Shown piece by piece: positions 1 to 7,804 of a stretch of DNA of 63,815 nt (positions are counted from its first letter, which is position 1; each line of letters opens with the position of its first letter). Position numbers and translations under genes: made by a program. Location: contig NZ_RPDJ01000049.1 in the NCBI RefSeq assembly GCF_004023625.1, forward strand, positions 1 to 63,815. Reading direction: 5' to 3'. The stretch is from Streptomyces cavernae (GTDB lineage Bacteria; Actinomycetota; Actinomycetes; Streptomycetales; Streptomycetaceae). The notes below the pieces were generated by a model, which saw only the letters and a list, made by a program, of their open reading frames with translations, was not told where the DNA came from and did not search any database.

Positions 1-116
1 TCGGTGGCCATAGCGTGAGGGAAACGCCCGGTTACATTCCGAACCCGGAAGCTAAGCCTTACAGCGCCGATGGTACTGCAGGGGGGACCCTGTGGGAGAG
101 TAGGACGCCGCCGAAC
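1..116 (+). rRNA. rrf: 5S ribosomal RNA, 5' end cut by window edge
   Basis: The first 116 bases match the conserved Streptomyces 5S rRNA: the loop B/C stretch with CCGAACCCGGAAGCTAAGCC and the 3' strand ending CGCCGCCGAAC are all present. About three 5' bases that pair with the 3' end lie outside the window. It is the last gene of an rRNA operon coming in from the left and is followed 10 bases later by a terminator. Confidence 0.97.
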
Positions 117-126
117 AAATATTGAG

Positions 127-160
127 AAAGGCCCCGCACCCTTTACGGTGCGGGGCCTTT
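127..160 (+). terminator. rRNA operon terminator
   Basis: A 14-bp perfect stem (AAAGGCCCCGCACC pairing with GGTGCGGGGCCTTT) encloses a 6-base loop just after the 5S gene and is followed by a T-rich stretch. It can also serve the leftward operon ending at 220. Confidence 0.92.
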
Positions 161-219
161 CTGCGTTTTACCGCCTGCCTTTGCGGCCTTTTCCAGGACC
201 CTCGCGGGCCCTGGCTCGT

Positions 220-1530
220 TCACAGACGTCCTGCGGCCTTCAACGCCAGATACGCGTCCGCCAGTGCCGGCGCCAGATCCTCCGGGGTGGCATCGACGAC
301 GGTGACGCCGTGACGGCGGAGCTGCTCGGAGGTGCGTTGGCGTTCCGTCTGGGCCTGCGCCGCGGCAGCGGCTTCATACACGGCATCCGGGGTGCCCCTG
401 GCCGTCGCCATACGGGCGATGTGGGGATCGGCGACGGAGGCCAGCAGCACCGTATGGCGTTGCGTGAGCCGGGCCAGTACGGGCAGCAGGCCCTCCTCCA
501 CGGGAGCTGCGTCGAGGGTTGTGAGCAACACGATCAAGGAGCGGCGCGGAGCCGTGCGGAGTGCTGTGGCGGTGAGGCCGCGGGCATCCGTCTCGACGAG
601 TGCCGGCTCGAGCGGTGCCATCGCATTGACCAGGGAAGGCAGGACGTCGCCCGCCGCGCGGCCCTGGACCCGGGCTCGTACACGGCGGTCGTAGGCCAGC
701 AGGTCCACGCGGTCGCCGGCCCGGGAGGCGAGGGCGGCCAGGAGCAGGGCCGCGTCCATGGAGGCGTCGAGGCGGGGGATGTCACCGACCCGTCCGGCCG
801 ACGTTCGGCCGGTGTCCAGGACGAGGAGGATGTGCCGATCGCGTTCCGGGCGCCAGGTGCGGACGGCCACCGATGACTGGCGGGCGGTGGCGCGCCAGTC
901 GATCGAGCGGGTGTCGTCACCCGGGACGTACTCGCGGAGACTGTCGAACTCGGTGCCCTCGCCGCGGGTGAGGACACTGGTGCGCCCGTCGAGTTCGCGG
1001 AGGCGCGCCAGCTTGGAGGGGAGGTGCTTGCGGCTGGTGAACGGCGGCAGGACGCGTACCGTCCAGGGGACCTTGTGGGTGCCTTGCCTGGCGAACAGGC
1101 CGAGTGGGCCGAAGGAGCGGATGGTGACGCGGTCCGCCTCCCGGTCGCCGCGGCGGGTGGGGCGCAGCCGGGTCGTGACGCGTCGGCGTTCCCCGGGCGG
1201 AACGGTGAGGCGGTGGCGGGAGGCCACGACTTCGGTGCCGGGCTGCCAGCTGCTCGGCGGCCAGGCGTCGCGGAGGTGAGCCCTCAGCGGTCGGGTGGTG
1301 GGGTTGGCGACGGTGAGCGTGACGTCCGCGGCTTCGCCGAGGCGTACGGAGGTGTCGCCGGAGCGGGTCAGGCCGAGACGGCGCACGGGCGCGGCCAGCG
1401 CGACGTCGCAGGCGCAGGCCAGAGCCAGCGGTGCGTTCACGGCGAGGATGCCCGTCCAACTGGGTTCCCAGATGCCGACGGGGAGGGTGCCGAGTGCCGC
1501 GAGGAGCGCGGCGCGTCCGGTGAATGCCAT
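220..1530 (-). CDS. DUF58 domain protein of a MoxR operon
   Basis: A 436-residue DUF58 protein, last gene of a five-gene leftward operon. Two N-terminal hydrophobic segments (about residues 5-22 and 26-48) suggest membrane anchoring. The family hallmark is at about 192-217, with GTEFDSLREYVPGDD followed by SIDWRATAR. A von Willebrand A-like domain follows, with LDTGRTS at about 238-244 as a degenerate MIDAS. Its ATG overlaps the TGA of the MoxR gene (ATGA), so the two are probably translationally coupled. In the family, DUF58 proteins work with a MoxR AAA+ ATPase as metal-dependent protein-assembly factors; the substrate here is unknown. Family assignment is firm, role is inference. Confidence 0.93.
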   Translation of the reverse strand: MAFTGRAALLAALGTLPVGIWEPSWTGILAVNAPLALACACDVALAAPVRRLGLTRSGDTSVRLGEAADVTLTVANPTTRPLRAHLRDAWPPSSWQPGTEVVASRHRLTVPPGERRRVTTRLRPTRRGDREADRVTIRSFGPLGLFARQGTHKVPWTVRVLPPFTSRKHLPSKLARLRELDGRTSVLTRGEGTEFDSLREYVPGDDTRSIDWRATARQSSVAVRTWRPERDRHILLVLDTGRTSAGRVGDIPRLDASMDAALLLAALASRAGDRVDLLAYDRRVRARVQGRAAGDVLPSLVNAMAPLEPALVETDARGLTATALRTAPRRSLIVLLTTLDAAPVEEGLLPVLARLTQRHTVLLASVADPHIARMATARGTPDAVYEAAAAAQAQTERQRTSEQLRRHGVTVVDATPEDLAPALADAYLALKAAGRL

Positions 1531-2522
1531 CAGCGGGGTACAGGGACGTGGGCGAGGATCGCGTTGATGACGGAGTCGGCCGTGACGCCCTCCATCTCCG
1601 CTTCGGCCCGCAGCTGCACGCGGTGACGGAGCGTCGGCAGGGCGAGGTTCTTCACGTCGTCGGGGATGACGTAGTCACGGCCCGTCAGCCAGGCCCAGGC
1701 GCGGGACGTCGCGAGGAGCGCCGTGGCGCCGCGCGGTGAGACACCCAGGCTGAGGGACGGGGACTCACGGGTGGCGCGGCAGATGTCGACGACGTAGCCG
1801 GTGATCTCGGGAGAGACGGTGGTCTTGGCGACGGCGGCGCGGGCGGCCTCGAGGTCGGCCGGGCCGGCCACGGGGCGCAGGCCGGCGGCGCGCAGGTCTC
1901 GCGGGTTGAAGCCTTCCGCGTGACGGGTGAGGACGTCGATCTCGTGCTGGCGAGACGGCAGAGGGATCGTCAGTTTGAGGAGGAACCGGTCCAGTTGGGC
2001 CTCGGGGAGGGGGTATGTGCCCTCGTACTCGACCGGGTTCTGGGTCGCGGCGACGAGGAACGGCTCGGGGAGCGGTCGCGGGGTGCCGTCGACGGTGACC
2101 TGGCGTTCCTCCATGGCTTCGAGGAGGGACGACTGGGTCTTGGGCGGGGTGCGGTTGATTTCGTCGGCGAGGAGCAGGTTGGTGAAGACCGGGCCGGGCT
2201 GGAAGGAGAACTCGGCGGTGCGGGCGTCGTAGACGAGGGAGCCGGTGATGTCGCTCGGCATCAGGTCCGGGGTGAACTGGACGCGCTTGGTCTGGAGTTC
2301 GAGTGCGGATGCGAGGGCGCGGACGAGCAACGTCTTGGCAACCCCGGGGACTCCTTCCAGCAGTACGTGTCCGCGGCAGAGGAGGGCGACGACGAGACCG
2401 GTGACTGCGGCGTCCTGGCCGACCACGGCTTTGGCGATCTCGGTGCGCAGGGCTTCCAGGGCGGTGTGGGCGGTGCCCGGATCCCCGGAATGTCCGGCGT
2501 TGTCAGTGGTCGGGTCCATCAT
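1530..2522 (-). CDS. MoxR-family AAA+ ATPase
   Basis: A 330-residue MoxR ATPase. Walker A is GVPGVAKT at 57-64 and Walker B is LLLADEIN at about 116-123; the arginine-rich AAA lid follows, ending near 330. The reading frame stays open far upstream, but the true start is the ATG at 2522, which overlaps the TGA of the DUF4350 gene; a second ATG follows immediately. MoxR proteins act as chaperone-like ATPases for co-transcribed vWA proteins such as DUF58. No transglutaminase-like gene, a common further member of such operons, is seen in this five-gene set. Confidence 0.95.
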   Translation of the reverse strand: MMDPTTDNAGHSGDPGTAHTALEALRTEIAKAVVGQDAAVTGLVVALLCRGHVLLEGVPGVAKTLLVRALASALELQTKRVQFTPDLMPSDITGSLVYDARTAEFSFQPGPVFTNLLLADEINRTPPKTQSSLLEAMEERQVTVDGTPRPLPEPFLVAATQNPVEYEGTYPLPEAQLDRFLLKLTIPLPSRQHEIDVLTRHAEGFNPRDLRAAGLRPVAGPADLEAARAAVAKTTVSPEITGYVVDICRATRESPSLSLGVSPRGATALLATSRAWAWLTGRDYVIPDDVKNLALPTLRHRVQLRAEAEMEGVTADSVINAILAHVPVPR

Positions 2523-3718
2523 GAACGGCGTACCTCTCCTTCGAGGGCGTCGAGTTGGTCGGCGAGGGCGATCAGTGCCGCGTCGTCGTGGGGCGGCGGT
2601 CCGAAGAGGAGGGAGTGCAGAGCTTGTCCGTCCTGGTGGCCGGTGAGTCCGGCGGGCAGGGCGGGCAGCAGGGCCTCGGGCGCGTGTGCCTGGGCCGGGG
2701 GGACGCCGACGAGGGGGGCGAGACGGGTGCGGGTGGTGGAGCGCAGGGCCGCTGCGGCGCGGTCGCGGGCGGTGGCCTTGCGATAGAGGCGGGCGCGGCC
2801 TTCGACGGTTTCGGAGGCGCGGATCGCCACGGGAAGCCGTTCGGGTACGAGGGGACCGAGGCGGCGTGCCCGCCAGAGGGCGACCAGGGCGACGGCGATG
2901 GTGAGTTGGAGGGTGCCCCAGAGCCAGCCGGACGGGATGAGGTCGAAGAAGCTGCGGTCGCCGGAGCCGGTGACGGCCGAGTCGGAGAGCGTGGGGAGGT
3001 ACCAGACCAGATGGGGGCGGGAGCCGAGCAGTTGGAGGGCGAGCGAGGCGTTGCCCTCCTCCTCGAGGCGGTTGTTGAGCAGGATGTCGGGTGCGCCGAG
3101 CAGTACGGTGTCGCCGCCCTCGGAGGCGTCGGGGATCCGCACCAGGGTGGGCAGCCCGTCGCTGGGGTAGCAGGTGTCGGCGCCCGGGGCGCTGGTGCGG
3201 TAGCGGATGCCGCCGGTGTCGGCCCGGCCGGCGCGCTCGGCGGCGGGCAGCGAACAGCCCGGGGAGAGCGTGGAGTTGAAGCTCGTCGTGGGGTCGGCGG
3301 TGACTCCGGGCGCGAGGGTGCTGATGGACGGGGGGCCGGGCGCGACGAGGACGGTGCGGCCGCCGGAGCGGCGGGTCGCCGTGTGGAGGAGGGACTGCTG
3401 ACGGTCGGTCAGCAGGTCGGGTACGGCGACCAGGAGGGTGCTGTCGGGGCCGGCGGCGGCGCGCGCCTCGTCGACGGTGGTGACCACGCGTGTGGACACG
3501 CCCCGGTCGCCGAGGAGTTCGGCGACGGCGCGGCTGCCGTAGGGGTCGGCGGAGCGCGGGTCGAGGTTGCCGTGCTGGGCGCCGGAGCGGACCACGGCGA
3601 TGACGACGGCGGCGGCCAGCAGGAACACGAGGGCGAGCAGGAGGCCGCGGGTGCGGGTCCACAGCAGGCGGGCGGTGGGCGAGACCGAGGTGGTCGGGAG
3701 CGTGGCCTCCGTGGTCAT
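2519..3718 (-). CDS. DUF4350 membrane-anchored protein
   Basis: A 399-residue DUF4350-type protein. An N-terminal membrane segment (about 26-46) is followed by an extracytoplasmic alpha/beta domain containing SADPYGSRAVAELL and a LLVAVPDLLTD strand, resembling a glutamine-amidotransferase-like fold without catalytic residues. A second segment near 267-283 returns to a cytoplasmic tail rich in Arg and Ala. The start was chosen at 3718 because the ATG overlaps the TGA of the DUF4129 gene; the frame upstream of this is a shadow. It is known as a regular member of actinobacterial MoxR/DUF58 operons. Function is unknown; an envelope scaffold is inference. Confidence 0.9.
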   Translation of the reverse strand: MTTEATLPTTSVSPTARLLWTRTRGLLLALVFLLAAAVVIAVVRSGAQHGNLDPRSADPYGSRAVAELLGDRGVSTRVVTTVDEARAAAGPDSTLLVAVPDLLTDRQQSLLHTATRRSGGRTVLVAPGPPSISTLAPGVTADPTTSFNSTLSPGCSLPAAERAGRADTGGIRYRTSAPGADTCYPSDGLPTLVRIPDASEGGDTVLLGAPDILLNNRLEEEGNASLALQLLGSRPHLVWYLPTLSDSAVTGSGDRSFFDLIPSGWLWGTLQLTIAVALVALWRARRLGPLVPERLPVAIRASETVEGRARLYRKATARDRAAAALRSTTRTRLAPLVGVPPAQAHAPEALLPALPAGLTGHQDGQALHSLLFGPPPHDDAALIALADQLDALEGEVRRS

Positions 3719-4434
3719 TCGGCGGCTCCCTGGCGGGAGTTGTGGGCCGTGCTGTGGGCGTTGGCGGTCACGAGCACGGGTTTGGTGCGTTCCAGGTCGC
3801 GGTCGAGATCGGTGAGGCGTTGGTATGTGGCTTCGGTGGAGGTGCGGCCACCGTATGTGACGTCGTCGAAATCCCGGGCGGCGGCGCGTAGTCGGTCGGT
3901 GTGCGCGGGCAGTGAGCGGCCCGCTTCGGCGGCGGCCTCGTCGGCGGTGCGGCCTGGGCGTGGGTCGAGGAGGGCCCGTTCTTCGAGGGAGCGCACGATG
4001 GCGCGCATGCGTTCCTGGACGGCCTGGTTCCAGTGGCCCTGGGCCGCGTGGGCTTCGGCGGCTGAGCGGTGCTCCGCGGCGGTGCGCGGCCGGTCGTCGA
4101 AGAGCGGGGCGGCCGAGGTGGGGGTGCGGCGGGGGGTGCCCATGCGCCACCACAGGGCGGCCAGGACCGCGATGACGGCCAGCGCGATCACGACGAGGCC
4201 GAAGGTGCCGCCGGGGGCGGCGCCCGAAGCGGCCGTGAACAGCTTGTCGACCCAGTCCCAGAACGCGTCGAGGGCGCGTTGGAAGAGGCTGGGGTCGTTC
4301 TCGTGGTACATCCGCTTGGACAGTTCACGTCTGGCGGCCTCCCGCGCGGGGTCGCGCGGGATCGTCACCGGCGGTTCGTCGCCGGAGCGCAGCAGCGCCG
4401 GAAGCGCCGAGCGGACTCCCCCCGTCACCCCCAC
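3715..4434 (-). CDS. DUF4129 membrane protein
   Basis: A 239-residue protein with one central membrane helix (about 78-96) and a C-terminal cytoplasmic DUF4129 region carrying the typical LEERALLDPRPGRTADE segment, a conserved helical repeat with Arg/Asp pairs. The start is GTG at 4434, five bases after the stop of the upstream gene; a second GTG at 4428 is possible. The stop overlaps the next ATG. Found with DUF4350, MoxR and DUF58 across actinobacteria, but of unknown function. Confidence 0.9.
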   Translation of the reverse strand: MGVTGGVRSALPALLRSGDEPPVTIPRDPAREAARRELSKRMYHENDPSLFQRALDAFWDWVDKLFTAASGAAPGGTFGLVVIALAVIAVLAALWWRMGTPRRTPTSAAPLFDDRPRTAAEHRSAAEAHAAQGHWNQAVQERMRAIVRSLEERALLDPRPGRTADEAAAEAGRSLPAHTDRLRAAARDFDDVTYGGRTSTEATYQRLTDLDRDLERTKPVLVTANAHSTAHNSRQGAAE

Positions 4435-4438
4435 CCCG

Positions 4439-5797
4439 TCAGCCCCCCGCGGTGGTGCCGGGGGCTCCGCCGTAGCCCTGGATACCGGCGGCGCGGGCCA
4501 GGTCGAGGTCGAGTGCCTCGCGGCGGATGCGCTGGTCGATGTAGAGCAGCACGGTGACGCCGGCGTTGATGGGGAACGTGAGCATGGACCCGACCACCGA
4601 GCCGATCCCGCTGACGATGAGGAAGGTCCATCCGACGTTGCCGGTGCCGCTGGAGAGGAAGCCGGTCATGGTGTCACCGCTGAGCGCGGCGGCGGCGAAG
4701 GTGAAGGGGATGACGATGATCGACGCCACCACGTTCGCGATGATCGCCGCGAGCAGCTGGATGCCGCAGACCCGCCACCAGGAGCCGCGGACGAGTTTGG
4801 CGGAGCGGGCCATCGACTTGAAGACGCCCTGTTTTTCCAGCATCAGGGCGGGCGATGCGAGCGAGAAGCGGATCATCAGCCAGACGGCGACGATGAAGGT
4901 GACGAGGGCGCCGAGGACGGCGATGGGTACGCCCGCGTCGCCGTTGCCGGCGACGGCGATGATCACGCCGGGAACGGCGCCGACGCCGACGATCAGCCCG
5001 GCGATGAGCGGCAGCAGCAGGGTCAGGCCGAACAGCCCGGGCAGTTGTGGCCGCGCGTCGCGCCAGGCCTCGGCGGTGGTGACCGATCTGCCGAGCACGG
5101 CGCGGCTGGTCACGGTCGTGAGGAGGGCCGTGGCCACGATGGTGCCGAGCAGGGTGATCAGCAGGACGACGGCCGAGCTGACCAGGGTGCTGCCGAGGGC
5201 TCGGGAGACCTCCTCGAAGGAGGCGCTCGGGTCGTTGAGGGTGTCCACGGTGCCCGTGTCGTTCAGGACGAGGCCCTGGAGCAGGATGACGGCGATCTGC
5301 GTGACGACGGCGACGGTCAGCGAGATGCCGAGGACGGTGCGCCAGTGGGTGCGCATGGTGGAGACGGCGCCGTCGAGGATCTCGCCGACGCCGAGGGGGC
5401 GCAGGGGGATCACACCGGGCTTGGCCGCGGGCGGGGGACCGCCCCAGGGGCCGCCCCAGCCGGCGGTACCGCCGGGTCCGCCGTAACCGCCGCCCCAGCC
5501 CCCGGGGCCGCCGCCCTGACCGCCGGGTGCGCCGTAACCGCCGCCGGGACCTCCGTAGCCGCCCGGGGGTTGGCTTCCCCAGCCCGGGCCGGGGGGAGGC
5601 GGCGGGGCCTGGCCGGGGCCTTGAGGGCCCGGCGCGGACCACTGGCTGGGCGGGGGCTGCTCCTTGGACCACTTCGACGGGGGCTCGCCCTGGCCCGTGC
5701 CCGGCTGGTCGGACGGCTGAGTGGGACCGGGGCTGTCCGGTTCCTGTCCGTCGGACGGGGCAGATCCGGGCGAGGCCCAGCCCGGAGTGTCGTTCAT
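4439..5797 (-). CDS. Multi-pass membrane protein (GPDPase membrane-domain-like) with Gly/Pro-rich N-terminus
   Basis: A 452-residue protein and first gene of the MoxR operon. Residues 1-150 are disordered, rich in Pro, Gln, Gly, Tyr and Trp, with GGYGGPGG-like repeats. The remainder carries about six membrane helices and the sequence PLGVGEILDGAVSTMR, which opens many actinobacterial proteins annotated as glycerophosphoryl diester phosphodiesterase membrane domain. No catalytic phosphodiesterase motif is visible, so enzyme activity is doubtful. An AGGAG ribosome site lies 5 bases before the ATG at 5797. The 162-bp gap to the divergent mtnA must hold the operon promoter. Confidence 0.85.
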   Translation of the reverse strand: MNDTPGWASPGSAPSDGQEPDSPGPTQPSDQPGTGQGEPPSKWSKEQPPPSQWSAPGPQGPGQAPPPPPGPGWGSQPPGGYGGPGGGYGAPGGQGGGPGGWGGGYGGPGGTAGWGGPWGGPPPAAKPGVIPLRPLGVGEILDGAVSTMRTHWRTVLGISLTVAVVTQIAVILLQGLVLNDTGTVDTLNDPSASFEEVSRALGSTLVSSAVVLLITLLGTIVATALLTTVTSRAVLGRSVTTAEAWRDARPQLPGLFGLTLLLPLIAGLIVGVGAVPGVIIAVAGNGDAGVPIAVLGALVTFIVAVWLMIRFSLASPALMLEKQGVFKSMARSAKLVRGSWWRVCGIQLLAAIIANVVASIIVIPFTFAAAALSGDTMTGFLSSGTGNVGWTFLIVSGIGSVVGSMLTFPINAGVTVLLYIDQRIRREALDLDLARAAGIQGYGGAPGTTAGG

Positions 5798-5959
5798 CGT
5801 CGCTCCTTCACGGTGCCCGTCCGCGGTCGCGGCGGCAGGTTGGCTGCCATCGTGCCACGGTGTGCCGGTGGAGTGACCGGCCGCCGTAGGGCGTATGGAC
5901 TGCACACCTTTGGCCTGCACTCCTTCAATTGTCCGCCCGGCACGGGGCAGACTGGTCGA

Positions 5960-7105
5960 ATGGCTGATCAGTACGCGCAAGCCCGCGACGACAGTGCGCC
6001 GGCGGAGACTCCCGCGATCCGTTGGGACGAGCCTCCCGAAGGGCCGGTGCTGGTCCTTCTCGACCAGACGAGGCTGCCGGCGGAGGAGGTGGAGCTGGTG
6101 TGCACGGACGCACCGGCGCTGGTGGAGGCGATCCGTACGCTCGCGGTCCGCGGTGCGCCGTTGCTGGGGATCGCCGGGGCGTACGGGGTGGCGCTGGCGG
6201 CCGCGCGGGGGTTCGACGTGGATGACGCCGCGCGGGCGCTGGAGCATGCCAGGCCGACCGCTGTGAACCTCTCCGTGGGGGTGCGCAGGGCGCGGGCTGC
6301 GTACCGGGCGGCGATCGCCGGGGGTGCCGGGCCGCAGCGGGCGGCCGAGGCCGCGCTGGCCGCGGCGCGGGCGCTGCACCGGGAGGACGCGGAGGCGAGC
6401 GCGCGGATGGCCGCGCACGGGCTGGCGCTGCTCGACGAGCTGCTGCCGGGTGGTGGGCACCGGGTGCTCACGCACTGCAACACCGGGGCGCTGGTGTCCG
6501 GTGGTGAGGGCACGGCCTTCGCGGTGGCGCTGGCGGCGCACCGGAACGGGCGGCTGCGCAGACTGTGGGTGGATGAGACGCGGCCGTTGCTGCAGGGTGC
6601 CCGGCTGACGGCGTACGAGGCGGCGCGCGGCGGGATGCCGTACACGCTGCTGACGGACAACGCGGCGGGTTCGTTGTTCGCGGCGGGTGAGGTGGACGCC
6701 GTGCTGGTGGGGGCGGACCGGATCGCGGCCGACGGTTCGGTGGCGAACAAGGTGGGGACGTATCCGCTCGCGGTGCTGGCCCGGTACCACCATGTGCCGT
6801 TCGTGGTGGTGGCTCCGGTGACGACGGTGGATCCGGACACCCCGGACGGTTCGGCCATCGAGGTCGAGCAGCGGGCCGGTCATGAGGTGACCGACATCGC
6901 GGTGCCGCAGGCGCCGGTGGTGGGCCCGGAAGCGGGCGCAGGGATTCCCGTGGCACCGCTGGGGACCCAGGCGTACAACCCGGCGTTCGACGTGACGCCG
7001 CCGGAACTGGTGACCGCGATTGTCACAGAAGAAGGTGTTGTGTCTCCGGTGACTGCCGAGGCTCTCGAGGAGCTGTGTGCCAGTTCACGCCAAGTAACGA
7101 TTTAG
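5960..7105 (+). CDS. mtnA: S-methyl-5-thioribose-1-phosphate isomerase
   Basis: A 381-residue enzyme of the methionine salvage pathway, converting methylthioribose 1-phosphate to methylthioribulose 1-phosphate in the cytoplasm. RGAP at 64-67, the catalytic cysteine in THCNTGAL (Cys173) and the acid in GADRIAADG (Asp253) are present, as is NKVGTY. The related eIF2B-alpha/ribose 1,5-bisphosphate isomerase family shares the fold, but the Cys-NTGAL motif and length favour MtnA. The ATG at 5960 starts the conserved region; the longer open frame upstream is antisense shadow. Its 3' end contains the mtrA promoter region, since mtrA starts 8 bases after its stop. Confidence 0.95.
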   Translation: MADQYAQARDDSAPAETPAIRWDEPPEGPVLVLLDQTRLPAEEVELVCTDAPALVEAIRTLAVRGAPLLGIAGAYGVALAAARGFDVDDAARALEHARPTAVNLSVGVRRARAAYRAAIAGGAGPQRAAEAALAAARALHREDAEASARMAAHGLALLDELLPGGGHRVLTHCNTGALVSGGEGTAFAVALAAHRNGRLRRLWVDETRPLLQGARLTAYEAARGGMPYTLLTDNAAGSLFAAGEVDAVLVGADRIAADGSVANKVGTYPLAVLARYHHVPFVVVAPVTTVDPDTPDGSAIEVEQRAGHEVTDIAVPQAPVVGPEAGAGIPVAPLGTQAYNPAFDVTPPELVTAIVTEEGVVSPVTAEALEELCASSRQVTI

Positions 7106-7113
7106 CTAATGGG

Positions 7114-7803
7114 ATGATGTCGTTTATGAAGGGACGAGTCCTTGTCGTCGATGACGACACCGCACTTGCCGAGATGTTGGGCATCGTGCTGCGTGGTGAA
7201 GGTTTCGAGCCGTCTTTCGTGGCCGACGGCGACAAGGCGCTGGCTGCATTCCGGGAGGCCAAACCCGATCTGGTGCTGCTGGACCTGATGTTGCCCGGCC
7301 GGGACGGCATCGAGGTGTGCCGGCTGATCCGGGCCGAGTCCGGGGTGCCGATCGTGATGCTCACCGCCAAGAGCGACACCGTCGACGTGGTCGTCGGCCT
7401 GGAGTCGGGGGCGGATGACTACATCGTCAAGCCGTTCAAGCCGAAGGAGCTGGTGGCCCGGATCCGGGCGCGGCTGCGCAGGTCCGAGGAGCCGGCGCCG
7501 GAGCAGCTCGCCATCGGCGATCTGGTGATCGACGTGGCCGGTCATTCGGTGAAGCGGGACGGTCAGTCGATCGCGCTGACGCCGCTGGAGTTCGATCTGC
7601 TGGTGGCGCTGGCACGCAAGCCGTGGCAGGTGTTCACCCGTGAGGTGCTGCTCGAGCAGGTGTGGGGCTATCGGCACGCCGCGGACACCCGGCTGGTGAA
7701 CGTGCATGTGCAGCGGCTGCGCTCGAAGGTCGAGAAGGACCCGGAGCGGCCGGAGATCGTGGTGACCGTACGTGGCGTCGGTTACAAGGCGGGACCGAGC
7801 TGA
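7114..7803 (+). CDS. mtrA: MtrA response regulator, OmpR family
   Basis: A 229-residue DNA-binding regulator of the MtrAB-LpqB system, which in actinobacteria governs cell-wall, osmotic and developmental genes. The receiver domain has the acidic pocket DDD at 13-15, phospho-acceptor Asp57 in LLDLMLPG, and Lys in IVKPFKP; the winged-helix domain follows with LTPLEFDLL and VWGYRHAADTRLVNVHVQRLR. Starts at 7114, 7117 and 7126 are all ATG and none has a good ribosome site; from 7126 the protein would be 225 residues and the acceptor Asp53. One GTAACG, similar to reported MtrA half-sites, lies at 7094-7099, so autoregulation is plausible. Confidence 0.97.
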   Translation: MMSFMKGRVLVVDDDTALAEMLGIVLRGEGFEPSFVADGDKALAAFREAKPDLVLLDLMLPGRDGIEVCRLIRAESGVPIVMLTAKSDTVDVVVGLESGADDYIVKPFKPKELVARIRARLRRSEEPAPEQLAIGDLVIDVAGHSVKRDGQSIALTPLEFDLLVALARKPWQVFTREVLLEQVWGYRHAADTRLVNVHVQRLRSKVEKDPERPEIVVTVRGVGYKAGPS

Positions 7804-7804
7804 C

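Noticed and set aside
2555..5959. Very long open frame on the + strand running into mtnA
   Set aside because: It is antisense to the MoxR operon genes, rich in Gly/Glu/Asp of the kind produced by GC-biased codons read backwards, and has no ribosome site. Only the last 381 codons (mtnA) are real.
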